Positions 24,018 through 33,826 of a stretch of DNA of 64,000 bases are shown in pieces. Both the position numbers and the translations under genes were made by a program. How positions within the stretch are numbered: the stretch's first letter is position 1; every line of letters begins with the position of its first letter. The stretch is from the NCBI GenBank assembly GCA_032622095.1, contig CP136063.1, forward strand, positions 142,383,450-142,447,449. Direction: 5' to 3'. This stretch comes from Siphonodentalium dalli (lineage: Eukaryota > Mollusca > Scaphopoda > Gadilida > Siphonodentaliidae). The notes beneath the pieces are model-generated. The model saw only the letters and a list, made by a program, of their open reading frames with translations. It ran no database searches and had not been told where the DNA came from.

Positions 24018-25808
24018 TCAGTCTGTCTGGGTCTTCTTTTCACGGGTTGGCACTGAACAACGAGATAAGTCAGATTGTGAAAATTGTCCAAATACAGTAG
24101 CTCGATTAGTTTGAGAACTACAGACAAACTCATTGCCAACATTGATTAGGTCAATATCCTGTGTTCTTTCTTTGTGAACATGAGTTACCATTAAGTGGTT
24201 TAGTCTGTTTTGATCCATTGTCGTTCGTAAGAAGTTTTTCAATCGCCGAAGTGCACTGAAAGATCTTTCGCTGGTCGCATTAGTAGCTGGCATTATAAGG
24301 ACAAGTTTAATGGCAGATACTACTTGTGAAATGAGATCTTTCTGGTTCTGACTTAACGAGCGTACATAATAGAGAATTTCTGAGAAGGTTTGGCAGTTGG
24401 GAGGAATGTTGGATTTCAGTATCTGTAACTGTGCCTGCAAGATGTCGCGATTTAAATCATTTCCGTAAAATTCGGTCACCGCGCTCAATTCGTCTGCAAA
24501 ATCGACTCCCCGGCAAGCCTTTGTCAAAAGTTTCTCCAGCTGCATGTATATAGTGTAGTCACTCTGATCGAAGCGGTCTTTTATTGAAACTACCAGGTAG
24601 TCCAGGCACTCAAAGTATACCTTTCTATACTGATCTTCCACCGTCTCGGGGAACTCTGGTGTGGCGTTTCCATCCTCATATCTCCGGGGCGTTTTCTTTG
24701 GTCGTTCCATTACCGGTTCATCAACGCAAGTTTTGTCTGCTCGTTTGCCGGTGCATTCCCAAAGGAGTTTGAAGTCAGCGTCAGATCGTATCGACTGGAG
24801 GGTTTTAACCGTCATAGCAGCAACTGACTGTGCCTGTGCAGCTGACATGTCACGCCCCTGTAGTGTCGCGCTAAGATTATCGGCATGGCTTAGCAGAATG
24901 TGTCCTAGATTGAGTCCAAAAAATAAATCAAACTTATGCATGTAAGCCTGCACACCTAGGATGCGCGCCTTTGCTGCAGTGTCAGACGTGTTGATATAAG
25001 CCAACTCCCAGAGTTGCATCAGCTCGTTGTAGTTCTCCAAGATAGACTTGAGTGATTCAGCTTTAACAGTCCAACGAGTGGGGCACAGTATCCTTATACT
25101 TGGACTGAGATAGTCTTCGTCCTTGTCGTTAAGCTTTATTTTATTGAACTGTGCGTCACGCTTTGGAGAACTCTTAACGAGTTTTGTTATCTCTGATGTA
25201 ATGTCCAAAGCATTTTTCATGATTGTATTGTTCTTAATAGAATCTGAGCATGCCAGACTTAGAGCATGGCCGTAACAATGTGTATACAAACACCTTGGTT
25301 CTTCTTGCTTAATGCGCTGTGCCACACCACTCCGCGAACCAGCCATCGTGTTGCAGCCATCGAAGCACTGGCTCCGTGCTTTGGATATGGGTAGATATAA
25401 TCGTAGTAGTACATCTTTTATGGTCCAAACAATGGTCTCTGCATTTGCACGATCCAGATCAATTAGACCTAAGAATTCTTCATGGGGGTATAAATCCTCA
25501 TCTATCCAACGGATACAGATCACCAGCTGCTCTTTATTGGAGAGGTCTGTAGTCTCGTCGGCGAGAATTCCATACATATCAGTGGCTTTTATTGCAATAG
25601 CTATATCTCTGACTATGGTATTCCCGAATATTTTGATAATCTCGTTCTGAATTTGTGGACAAACAAAGCGGTCTTTTTTTTTATTCAACCATGCAAGAAA
25701 TTGTGGGTCATCTTCTGCCCGGAATTGGCAAAGCTGCATGAAATTCGACCTAGAATGTTCATGACCACGAAACGCCAAGCCCTGCTTACAAAGAAACTTT
25801 ATGCAGGA
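24018..25808 (-). pseudogene. hAT/ZMYM1-like transposase-derived protein, C-terminal part
   Basis: This minus-strand frame ends at 24018. It begins at the retrotransposon junction (25808), although the open frame runs a further 13 codons into the LTR. It encodes the catalytic-like core of a hAT-derived protein of the DUF4371/ZMYM1 type. Visible features are an ADETTD motif about 80 residues past the junction, a CFDGCNTM segment, CPTRW, and a C-terminal hAT dimerisation domain with ATNATSERSFSALRR and NRLNHLMV near the end. With the N-terminal part at 29744-30444 and one copy of CAGGA the frame adds up to 829 codons with no break, so the only visible disruption is the inserted Gypsy element. 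No introns. I could not find hAT terminal repeats, so autonomous transposon versus domesticated gene is open. Confidence 0.85.
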
Positions 25809-25928
25809 TGTGGTGAAATGAGTAGAGTCGAAGTTCGAATATAACACTTTTATTACATCACTAAACTAGTTGTGTAGAGATACTGGAAATAAGAGAAAAA
25901 CATGAATTAGATATTTCAGTTCATCACA
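25809..25928 (-). repeat. 3' LTR of the Gypsy element
   Basis: 120 bp, TGTGGTGAA..TTCATCACA on the plus strand, identical to 29624-29743 by eye. Read on the minus strand it contains AATAAA just after the self-priming motif, which would serve as polyadenylation signal. U3 upstream of that motif is only about 60 nt. Confidence 0.93.
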
Positions 25929-25940
25929 TTCTCCCCTTCT
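25929..25940 (-). other. Polypurine tract
   Basis: On the minus strand AGAAGGGGAGAA directly precedes the 3' LTR. This is the expected place and composition for plus-strand priming. Confidence 0.8.
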
Positions 25941-26036
25941 AGAAAGAGATAAGTGTCAGTCCACAAACAGTCACAGAACTTAAATCGCTAGCTGCCTGCT
26001 AAATCGTTAACTGTTCTCAGGCCGGGGAATAATCTC

Positions 26037-29000
26037 TCACTCAGAATACCCCAAACGATCTGGTTGCTTAGTATGTCGGCTAGAGCGCCTAACCCAACTA
26101 GAATCATCAGCGGAATCATCAACACCGGTTTCATCAACGTTACTTGAACTTTGAGCAATATCCCTAGCAGAATCTTCGACACTGACGGTTCCATCAGTGT
26201 TACTTGGGCTTGGAGCCAGATCTCTCAAGGAAACAGTGGATTCACGTCCATCAGGCATACGGATGTGAGCGTAAGAAGGATTCGCCTCTAATAGCTCCAC
26301 TTCGTCAACGATCGGATCATACTTGCTGGTTCGAACATGTCGTTTCAGTAACACGGTACCAGGTATCATAAGCCAAGTAGGGATCGATCTGCCAGTTGAA
26401 GATCTACGTGCAAATCCCAGGAAGCGTTCATGGGGTGTGCAGTTCGTAGCGGTACAGAGTAAACTTCGAATCGAGTGCAAAGCATCATGTAGAACTAGTT
26501 CCCATTGAGAGTCCTTCAACCCTTTGGTTTTTAACGCAAGAGTAACGGCTTTCCAGATAATGCCATTGTAGCGTTCACATTGTCCGTTGCATTGGGGGTT
26601 ATATGGAGTTGATTGACTGGACGCAATGTTATGTGTTTGGAGAAAAGACTTTACTTCAGCGCTCATGAAGGATTGTCCACGATCCGAGTGCACGTATGAC
26701 GGCATTCCGAACAGTGAGAAGAGTTGGGTCAAACACGTAACTACAGTTCCGGACGTCATATCCGAACATGGAAATGCAAACGGAAACCTCGAGAACTCAT
26801 CGACTACAGTCAGTAAATAACGGTTTCTGGAATTTGAGGGTAGCGGTCCCTTAAAGTCCATGCTTAGCCTCTCGAAGGGTTGAGTTGCTTTGATGAGTGG
26901 AGGATTGGCTGGGTCACAGAAATTTGGTTTTACCCTAGCACAAACAGCACACTGCTTGGTCACCCTCTTGACATCTTCAACGGAATAAGGCAGGTTTTTC
27001 GACCTGACAAAATGCATCAACCGTGTAATGCCTGGGTGACACAAAGAGTTATGAAGCTCGAGAAGGATATCTCGATTCGTTGCAGAACAACTTGCCCTCG
27101 ACAAGCAGTCAGCAGTGGAGTTGTCTTTTCCTGGACGATATTTGATGTCATAACTATAGCAACTCAGCTCGGACCTCCATCGCATGATTTTATCATTCTT
27201 GATTTTCCCCCTGTTTTTCGAACCGAACATGAAGGATACTGCCTCTTGATCAGTGATTAGAGTGAAATGTTTTCCGTTGAGTAGATATCGCCATTTTCTC
27301 ACCGATTCTATGATGGCGCAAGCCTCTTTCTCTACAGCTGAATGGTTCATTTCGCTCGAATTTAATGTGCGCGAGAAGAATGCCACAGGTCGGCCTCCTT
27401 GATTGAGACTGCCAGCCACAGCGATGTCCGATGCATCTGTTTCGATAACCAAGGGGGTCGATTCATCGATTGATTTGACGCTAGCGTGTTCTATTTCCTC
27501 TTTGAGAGTGTCGAAGGCGGATACCGCCTCTTTGTCCAGTGGGAACTGCGTTGCTGTTGTTAGGGGTTTCAGTTTGTCCGAGAACCCGGTGATCCACTGG
27601 CTGTAGTATGCGAATAAGCCTGTTGCCCGCTTCAGAGACTTCATGCTGTACGGCACTGGTAGATCTCGGAGAGGTTTCATGCGGTCTGGATCAGGTTTCA
27701 GACAATGATGGCTGATCAAGTATCCCAGGAGATTAAGTTTTGCGACAGAATAAACACATTTTTCCTTGTTAAATGTCAAATTGTGCTGATTCGCCATTTC
27801 CAAGAATTTCCGCAGATTTTCGTCATGTTCTTCTTGAGTCATGCCAGCGACCGTTATATCGTCTACGTAAACGAACACACCCTTTAATTTGTGTTGTTCA
27901 ACAAGTTTGTCCATGATTCTTTGGAAACTGGCTACACCATTGGTCACTCCGAATGGAACTCTGCGGAATTGATATAGCTGTCCGTTAGCCTCAAATGCGG
28001 TATACTTCCTTTCTTCGTCTTGCAGAGGTATCTGATGATAAGCACTTTTCATGTCCAGTGTACTGTAAATACGATAATTAGCCACTTCATTTACAAGCTG
28101 GTCAATCTTCGGAAAAGGATACGCATCCAGTTCTGTAAATTTATTTATAGTTTGCGAGTAGTCTATTACAAGTCGTTTCTTATGTCTCTCATTGGTTGTT
28201 ATCAACACTTGGGCTCTCCATGGCGAGATGCTGGGTTCTATGATTCCTTCAGACAATTGACGGTTAACTTCTTCCTGTATGAACTTTTTGTCATCGGAAC
28301 TAAATCTGCGGGATTTTGTGGCGATAGGATGGCAATCGTTTGCAAGATTACCAAACAGTACAGGAGGTTCAACAGCTGCTGATGTCAACCCGCAAACAGT
28401 GTTCGAGTTTCTTACGTTGATCGGTTCACGAACTTCTCCGAAGCAGATAGATACACTCTGATGTCTGTTCATAAAGTCGTGGCCGAGGATGACATCACAA
28501 CACAAACTATCTAACACAGACAAGCAGACATCGGTGTATTTGCGTTTTTCGTAGTCTAATGTCACCTTGCATCTTCCAGTCACGGAACTGGTGAGGGAAC
28601 TTGACGCCATGGACACGAGTCCGTTCGATGGTTCTATCGGAATGTTCATGCGTTCGGCTGTATTCCGGTCCACAAAGCTCTCTGAACTGCCGGTGTCTAT
28701 AAGCGCTTTGCACTTTCGTCCCTTCGATAGAGTTTGAGGAGATGCCGCGGAAACCGTTGCGAGGACCGGTGTACACGAAGCAGAAGTACCTCTTGCGGTA
28801 CTAGACGGTGCAGATGTACCTCTCGGATTCGCAGAAGATCGACAGACTTTAGAAAAATGTCCTTGTTTACGGCAGTTATTACATGTAACGTCTCTTGCAG
28901 GACACAATCTACGTTGATGAAGAGGGCTATTCCCACAGAAGAAGCATTTCTGTTGATTACCACTTCGATAGGTGGCAGCTACAGTTCTTTCGGTAACTGC

Positions 29001-29600
29001 AGGCAAATTAGTTTGAGTATCGGGATAGTTGTTGCTAGTAGCTGCGTTCACAATGGATACTGGTTGAGAATAAAGTTCATTGCTCTTCTGAGCAGACTCT
29101 AGGGATCGTGCTTGATCGAACATTGTTGTCAAGTCTAATTGTTTGTTCTCGAGCAGTCTCTGTCGGATTACTTGTGACGAAATCCCGTTTATAAATGCGT
29201 CGCGAATGCTCTCCTCCTTGTAGATATCGGCTGTAACAGCTTTAAAGTTACATGCCTTTGATAACTGTCGCAATTCCTGAAGAAACTGGTCGAGTGTTTC
29301 TCCAGTTTGTTGGTGTCGTGTAGCCAACAAATGTCTAGCGAGAATTTCGTTCTTGGGACGCAGATATGTTGCTTCCAGAATTGCCAGGGCAGCATTATAA
29401 GTGGTGCAGTCAGCAATGTATTCATACACGGAAGGCGATACAAAGTTTATTAGCGTTCTTAGATTGTCTGGTATTATCTCCGCTTCACTCAATGATTCGA
29501 GAAAGTTGCTTAATGTTTTTTTCCAGTGTGTCCATTCTTTGGCGGCTGTGGGACTGTTCGGATCTGAGTTGAATTTCTCCGGCTTTAGGAAGCGCTCCAT
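26037..29600 (-). CDS. Gag-Pol polyprotein, Ty3/Gypsy type
   Basis: One open frame of 1187 residues starts at the ATG 23 nt inside the 5' LTR. The Gag-like N-terminus covers about 1-215, then a Cys/His zinc region with CFFCG..CNNCRKQGHFSKVC at 219-253. Protease IDTGSS is at 301-306. Reverse transcriptase spans about 430-640 with YVDD at 578-581. RNase H begins near 719 (ETDASD). The integrase zinc domain has H850, H855, C884 and C887, and the core D915, D973 and E1009 (35 residues between the last two). The order PR-RT-RH-IN is Ty3/Gypsy. I see no envelope and no chromodomain; the Asp/Ser-rich tail after 1140 is unassigned. Gag and Pol share one frame with no shift, a feature of some compact animal and fungal elements. 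All catalytic residues I can place are present. Confidence 0.93.
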   Translation of the reverse strand: MERFLKPEKFNSDPNSPTAAKEWTHWKKTLSNFLESLSEAEIIPDNLRTLINFVSPSVYEYIADCTTYNAALAILEATYLRPKNEILARHLLATRHQQTGETLDQFLQELRQLSKACNFKAVTADIYKEESIRDAFINGISSQVIRQRLLENKQLDLTTMFDQARSLESAQKSNELYSQPVSIVNAATSNNYPDTQTNLPAVTERTVAATYRSGNQQKCFFCGNSPLHQRRLCPARDVTCNNCRKQGHFSKVCRSSANPRGTSAPSSTARGTSASCTPVLATVSAASPQTLSKGRKCKALIDTGSSESFVDRNTAERMNIPIEPSNGLVSMASSSLTSSVTGRCKVTLDYEKRKYTDVCLSVLDSLCCDVILGHDFMNRHQSVSICFGEVREPINVRNSNTVCGLTSAAVEPPVLFGNLANDCHPIATKSRRFSSDDKKFIQEEVNRQLSEGIIEPSISPWRAQVLITTNERHKKRLVIDYSQTINKFTELDAYPFPKIDQLVNEVANYRIYSTLDMKSAYHQIPLQDEERKYTAFEANGQLYQFRRVPFGVTNGVASFQRIMDKLVEQHKLKGVFVYVDDITVAGMTQEEHDENLRKFLEMANQHNLTFNKEKCVYSVAKLNLLGYLISHHCLKPDPDRMKPLRDLPVPYSMKSLKRATGLFAYYSQWITGFSDKLKPLTTATQFPLDKEAVSAFDTLKEEIEHASVKSIDESTPLVIETDASDIAVAGSLNQGGRPVAFFSRTLNSSEMNHSAVEKEACAIIESVRKWRYLLNGKHFTLITDQEAVSFMFGSKNRGKIKNDKIMRWRSELSCYSYDIKYRPGKDNSTADCLSRASCSATNRDILLELHNSLCHPGITRLMHFVRSKNLPYSVEDVKRVTKQCAVCARVKPNFCDPANPPLIKATQPFERLSMDFKGPLPSNSRNRYLLTVVDEFSRFPFAFPCSDMTSGTVVTCLTQLFSLFGMPSYVHSDRGQSFMSAEVKSFLQTHNIASSQSTPYNPQCNGQCERYNGIIWKAVTLALKTKGLKDSQWELVLHDALHSIRSLLCTATNCTPHERFLGFARRSSTGRSIPTWLMIPGTVLLKRHVRTSKYDPIVDEVELLEANPSYAHIRMPDGRESTVSLRDLAPSPSNTDGTVSVEDSARDIAQSSSNVDETGVDDSADDSSWVRRSSRHTKQPDRLGYSE

Positions 29601-29605
29601 GAAGA

Positions 29606-29621
29606 TAGTTTAGTGATGTAA
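29606..29621 (-). other. Primer-binding site, self-complementary to LTR
   Basis: Two bases after the 5' LTR the minus strand reads TTACATCACTAAACTA. The same 16-mer occurs on the plus strand of each LTR (25853-25868 and 29668-29683), so the element RNA can fold back on itself with a 46-nt loop. The site does not start with TGG, as a tRNA 3'-CCA primer would require. Self-priming of this type is known from the Tf1/sushi group. The mechanism here is inferred. Confidence 0.75.
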
Positions 29622-29623
29622 AC

Positions 29624-29743
29624 TGTGGTGAAATGAGTAGAGTCGAAGTTCGAATATAACACTTTTATTACATCACTAAACTAGTTGTGTAGAGATACTG
29701 GAAATAAGAGAAAAACATGAATTAGATATTTCAGTTCATCACA
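29624..29743 (-). repeat. 5' LTR of the Gypsy element
   Basis: 120 bp, identical by eye to 25809-25928. Transcription would start near 29683 if the RNA 5' end is the primer segment, giving a leader of about 80 nt before the ATG at 29600. Confidence 0.93.
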
Positions 29744-30444
29744 CAGGACATTATTTTTATTAGACATTTTCTGTTCAAGGCCTTCTCCTCATAATGGGCA
29801 ACTGACAATTCTTCACCGATATCAGATGTTCCTGGCATAATACGCTGAACCGCTTCTTTGTGACAATCTGACAATTCATGGGCGTTAAAACCTTGGCGGA
29901 ACCGACATGCTTCTTTCCAATTTACGAACCCTCGTGCTATGAATGTTGGCTCAACTTTACGCGACGATAGTTTCTTCTCTCGGTAGACTTGTATGCAAAT
30001 TCCACAATATGCAGCATCAGATGTTTCATTATAGTGTATCCACGGCCATTTATCAAACCATCCCGACTGAAAAGATCTCAACACGGGAGCTTTCTTGCCA
30101 AATGTTCGTTTTGGAAAATTCACATTTCTTGGCTGGTTATTGCCATTTGCCAGGGTAAGTTCTATTTCGGCAATCGTTTCGGTAGACCTACTACTAGTAG
30201 AATTTTCATGTTCACTGAACAAGGCACAGGGTCTAATGGATTCAGACTGAGTCTCACTCACTGTGGCCGTACTCTCATCTTCATCGACAGTATTGGCAGT
30301 TTCGGGTAGCATTTGTTCATGTTCGACAGAATGGACACCAGGCATAACTTGATCTTGTCCTGTGTTTTCATTAGCTGTGCTAATAGTAACATTTGATTTG
30401 AAATAATTCAAAAGTTTCTTCTGTTTCGAATTTTTAGTTGACAT
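29744..30444 (-). pseudogene. hAT/ZMYM1-like protein, N-terminal part
   Basis: Starts at ATG 30444 and is open to the retrotransposon junction. Residues 1-100 are low in structure, with a basic start (KNSKQKKLLNYF, reminiscent of PIP-box-like N-termini in such proteins) and a Ser/Glu-rich stretch. Residues 120-205 form a TTF-type zinc finger with WPWIHY, C147, C150, then H189 and CH at 194-195. The frame continues in phase at 25803 across the CAGGA duplication. Probable role in an intact copy: DNA binding before a hAT catalytic domain. Interrupted here by the Gypsy insertion about 233 residues in. Confidence 0.82.
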
Positions 30445-31350
30445 AATTGATCATTTGATGGTGACAACTGAAAGTCATGAAGCCTGGGGCAGGGATATAT
30501 AGTCAGACTATATTAACACTATGGCCGGATTAACATTGAACCCACCCTGGGCATCGTAGCTTTCAGCAATTACCATTTAAAATAACGCGCGACAAAAACA
30601 TTCGGTTATGCCCCTTTGATCGCGCAGTACATATCTCGTGCATGCATTGTTCGACGTCGGAATGTAACCGATTGACCTGGATTGACGTATATATACGCTA
30701 TACAACGTAACCGATATACGGCAACGCTTCTCCCAAAATGTGACTTGTAGTATGCAGGGTTCTAATCATGTGCAAACAGATTGAAATTGTGAGATTGGAT
30801 TAGAAGGCAGAATGTTATAAACGGTGTGTGTTGGGCGACGAGATATCTCGTCGCCGGCGCTCAGATGGTGTCTTTCGGGCGACGAGATATCTCGTCGCCG
30901 GCGCTCAATGAGTTAAACAAATTATTTTTAATTATAGTACTAGTAGGTCAAGTATAGGAATCAACATAGTATGTGTCATGTGGTGTTTTATTCAATATTT
31001 AAATGTTAACATGTATGACATATATACTTGAAATGTGTACATGCACAAAGTTATTAAGCTCAGCATTTTGATATCGGAATCATGATTCATGGAATAGAAT
31101 TTTTTAGTTTGCTGATTTATTTGGAGCCCAAGACTTCTTAACCACAGCAGAGATATTTCCGACGAATGGCAACAAACCATATTTCCGACTAAATCGTGAA
31201 AATCCTGAAAAGTTAGCAATAATTCTGCTGTGGTTAAGGGGTCAATTATTTAGGGCATAAATCTATGTATTTGATGCTAGTAACACTGGTACGTGTACCA
31301 CAGCATGGTATGTTCAGTTGTGATAGACCAAGTCTTCTCGGTCCACAGCT
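30445..31350. other. Intergenic, palindromes and half MITE
   Basis: It holds the paired GACGAGATATCTCGTC palindromes (30834-30899) and, at 31131-31255, a half copy of the 208-bp hairpin element at 13369. I see no hAT terminal repeat next to the split gene and no other gene. Confidence 0.45.
30834..30899. repeat. Duplicated perfect 22-bp palindrome
   Basis: Perfect 22-bp palindromes centred on GACGAGATATCTCGTC occupy 30834-30855 and 30878-30899. Each is followed by GGCGCTCA and the centres are 44 bp apart. The GC-rich units stand out in AT-rich surroundings. Confidence 0.85.
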
Positions 31351-31356
31351 TGTTGG

Positions 31357-31415
31357 GTGACTTGGTCCACAACAGCATTAACCCAATGGGTTAATGCTGT
31401 TGTGGACCAAGTCAC
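31357..31415. repeat. 59-bp perfect palindrome
   Basis: Two exact 29-bp arms with a single central A: GTGACTTGGTCCACAACAGC inward on the left and the mirror on the right. A related GGTCCACAGC lies just upstream at 31340. A cruciform-capable sequence of this quality is young or selected. Confidence 0.9.
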
Positions 31416-32727
31416 ACCCACAAGTGACCCATTTGTCTTCAATGATGGACAGAATCGTTGGCAGGAATTACCTTGCGTGTAATACGGTGTATGTCTTCGG
31501 ATTAGATCAAATGGCCGCTTAAGTTTTCGTATACGAAAATAGAGGGCAGGCTTTCAAACAACATGTGTATATCAGAGGTCTGTTGAATGTCAAAGCAATG
31601 ACTCGAATGAGTAAACAAAGCCATGTATACAACAACTACTCGCAGGTGCCTAATAATTATAATATTGTCACTGTCAGCACGATTATTAATTTAGCCTTTT
31701 AGGAGAAAATTCCCAATGATCAATATTATTTGGCATGATTGAGACAGAGTGAAATTGCCATCACTATTATTAATTTCAGCCTAAATCCCCACCCATCACT
31801 ATTATTAGGCCATCACGATTATTAGGCACATGAGAGTTACGAAATTCTGGGAACATACCTGGCAAATGTTATGAACAGAGAATACTCCTTTGTTATTGCA
31901 CAATTTCCAAGAGAGAAATCCACAAAAAACGAACAACGCGCGTCTGTGTGTGATCAAGCCGGTGTCCAGTGCTATAAATTACCACTGACCTGGGGTGTAG
32001 TGGACAAGACGCAAAATATAAATGTGAATTTCTGCGTCGGCGGGCGTCAACCAGAAGAATGCGCGGACAACCGCCAAATGACGTCAAGCGCGTGACGGGC
32101 ACGTGCCACCAACTCAACCAGAACACAGAACACGCATTCGGCAAACCTCGTCAGATTCCGTTACCGTGCCCGCAGGGGTCACAGGTCGAGGAGTTCAGAA
32201 TGACAGAACACGTAGTAGTACCACGTCATGTGTTCTCAAAACAGAACGCATGGGGCTAGGCATATATCTTGCGATGCGTTTGTTGAAAAAAACATGTTTA
32301 CAGGGAAGAATATTGTGTTATTCCTTTTTACATGAGGCAGGAATGCGTTCACAATGCATACAGCTAAAAACAAATCAACTGTTTCAAGATAGCTCTCTCG
32401 AGTAGCATCAATTTATGTATATTCCGATGGTTATATAGACGCTGGCACTTTAAAGTTTATATATATCGTTAAGCATGCAAGTGTGTATGAAGTTGCGTTT
32501 GATATGTATACAAATTTATCAATTGCATTATAAATAAGACACGAATTTTGTCATGAGTCAATATCAGAATACATAAACCCTAACACAGAACACCAGTGTT
32601 CTCTTAGCAGAACACCGATGTTCTAAAATGGAACACAAAAATTGACAGAAGAACACATAGAGGTCCCACATAGAACGCATGAGAACGCAGAACGCATGCG
32701 TTCCGCACTTTTTATAGTGCACGTGAA
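31416..32727. other. Noncoding with AGAACAC-type short repeats
   Basis: Several AGAACAC/GTGTTCT and GAACGCATGCGTTC palindromic words occur between 32120 and 32705. ORFs at 31871-32405 overlap on opposite strands and lack protein character. No gene recognised. Confidence 0.4.
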
Positions 32728-33826
32728 CATTGATGTCCTATTGTCATAACTAATTCGTGGCCACGAAATAACTAATTCGTGGCCACGAAATAACTGATTG
32801 ACCTTAGGTGAATTTTGTGGGTTTTCTATAAACATTTTTAGCGGCAAATTTTTGCATCTATATATAAACCCCTCATGGCGTGGGACCCGGGGATATGAAC
32901 GTCCGATATAAACTAGCCCAGAGAAAACGGGGATACACATGTTTGGTGGCTCCAAGACAAACTGAATATTCATTAGTTTTTACCACAAGGGGTGGAATGG
33001 GAATGACATTTCACTCGGCCTATTGACTGATTTAAGTCAAATAAGGGGTTTTGTAGGGTGGTCCCAAAACAAACTTATAAATATTCACCTCTTTCAACAA
33101 TACCCGATCCAAAATGTCGCCGCTCAGAAGGGGTAAAATGGGATACACATTATTTCTCGGCCACTTGACCGATATAGATCAAATAAAGGGTGTTGTACGG
33201 TGGCTCGCAAAGCAAGCTAAATTTTCACACCTTCAGTCCACCTCGAGCGAAAATGATAACTGATCAGAGGGGTCCATATATGGTACCCATGCAACCCCCC
33301 CCCCATTTTAGGTCGAATAAAGTGTGTTGTAGGGTGACCCCTGAGACAAACTAAATATTCACCCTCCGCGATCCAAAATGGCCGCCCAGATGGGTTCAAA
33401 TATGGCACCTATACAATTTCTCCGCCCCTTAACCGTTTGATGTGGTATTATGGGTGTTGTATAGGGTGGCCCCCAAGATAGACTGAATGTCGTGGGTGCC
33501 CTAGGTGACCCCATCGCTCTGGCGGCGGCAACTTTGGATATGGTTGGTGAGAGGGGTGATTACTTAATTTGTTTTACGGGCCACACTACAACACCCTTTA
33601 TCTCATATCGCCGTGGCTCATGCCAAGATGGTGGACAACTACAACCAGATCATCTCTATCCGCTTCCATTACAACAATGGGACTGACGATCGTATATCAC
33701 GATTATTTATTTCGTGGTCACTAATTAGTATTTCGTGGCCACGAATTAGTTATTTCGTGGCCACGAATTGGTATTTCGTGGCCACGAAATAAAAAAAAAT
33801 TCCCATGTCCTAAACCAGCCACCGTA
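32728..33826. mobile_element. TTCGTGGCCACGAA element, copy 1
   Basis: Arrays of the palindrome TTCGTGGCCACGAA with AATA spacers sit near both ends (about 32753-32795 and 33715-33790). The right end is TTCCCATGTCCTAA..CCAGCCACCGTA. The interior shares ATGGCGTGGGACCCGGG, GAACGTCCGATATA, GATCAGAGGGGTCCATATAT and CAAGATGGTGGACAACTACA with copy 2. The left terminus is lost or diverged. The right end cuts into the zinc-finger exon at 33827. No transposase. Confidence 0.7.

Larger units (their letters stand above)
25804..29748 (-). mobile_element. Ty3/Gypsy LTR retrotransposon, complete
   Basis: The element is 25809-29743 (3935 bp), transcribed on the minus strand, flanked by the 5-bp duplication CAGGA (25804-25808 and 29744-29748). 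It has two 120-bp LTRs starting TG and ending CA, a self-complementary primer site, a single Gag-Pol frame and a polypurine tract. The LTR copies look identical base for base and the frame is open, so insertion was recent and the copy may be competent. At 3.9 kb with 120-bp LTRs it is unusually compact for Ty3/Gypsy. It interrupts the hAT-like frame in the same orientation. Confidence 0.95.

Noticed and set aside
26323-29613. Plus-strand ORFs inside the Gypsy element and hAT frame
   Set aside because: They are antisense shadows of continuous coding frames with full catalytic motifs.
30480-30560. GGGGCAGGGATA or CACCCTGGGC as terminal repeat of the split hAT element
   Set aside because: No matching inverse was found left of 24018 and no 8-bp duplication could be paired.
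32570-32640. AGAACACCAGTGTTCT and AGAACACCGATGTTCT as steroid-receptor response elements
   Set aside because: Half-site spacing is 4 rather than 3, the words recur as part of a repeat, and classical glucocorticoid-type receptors are not expected in this kind of animal.
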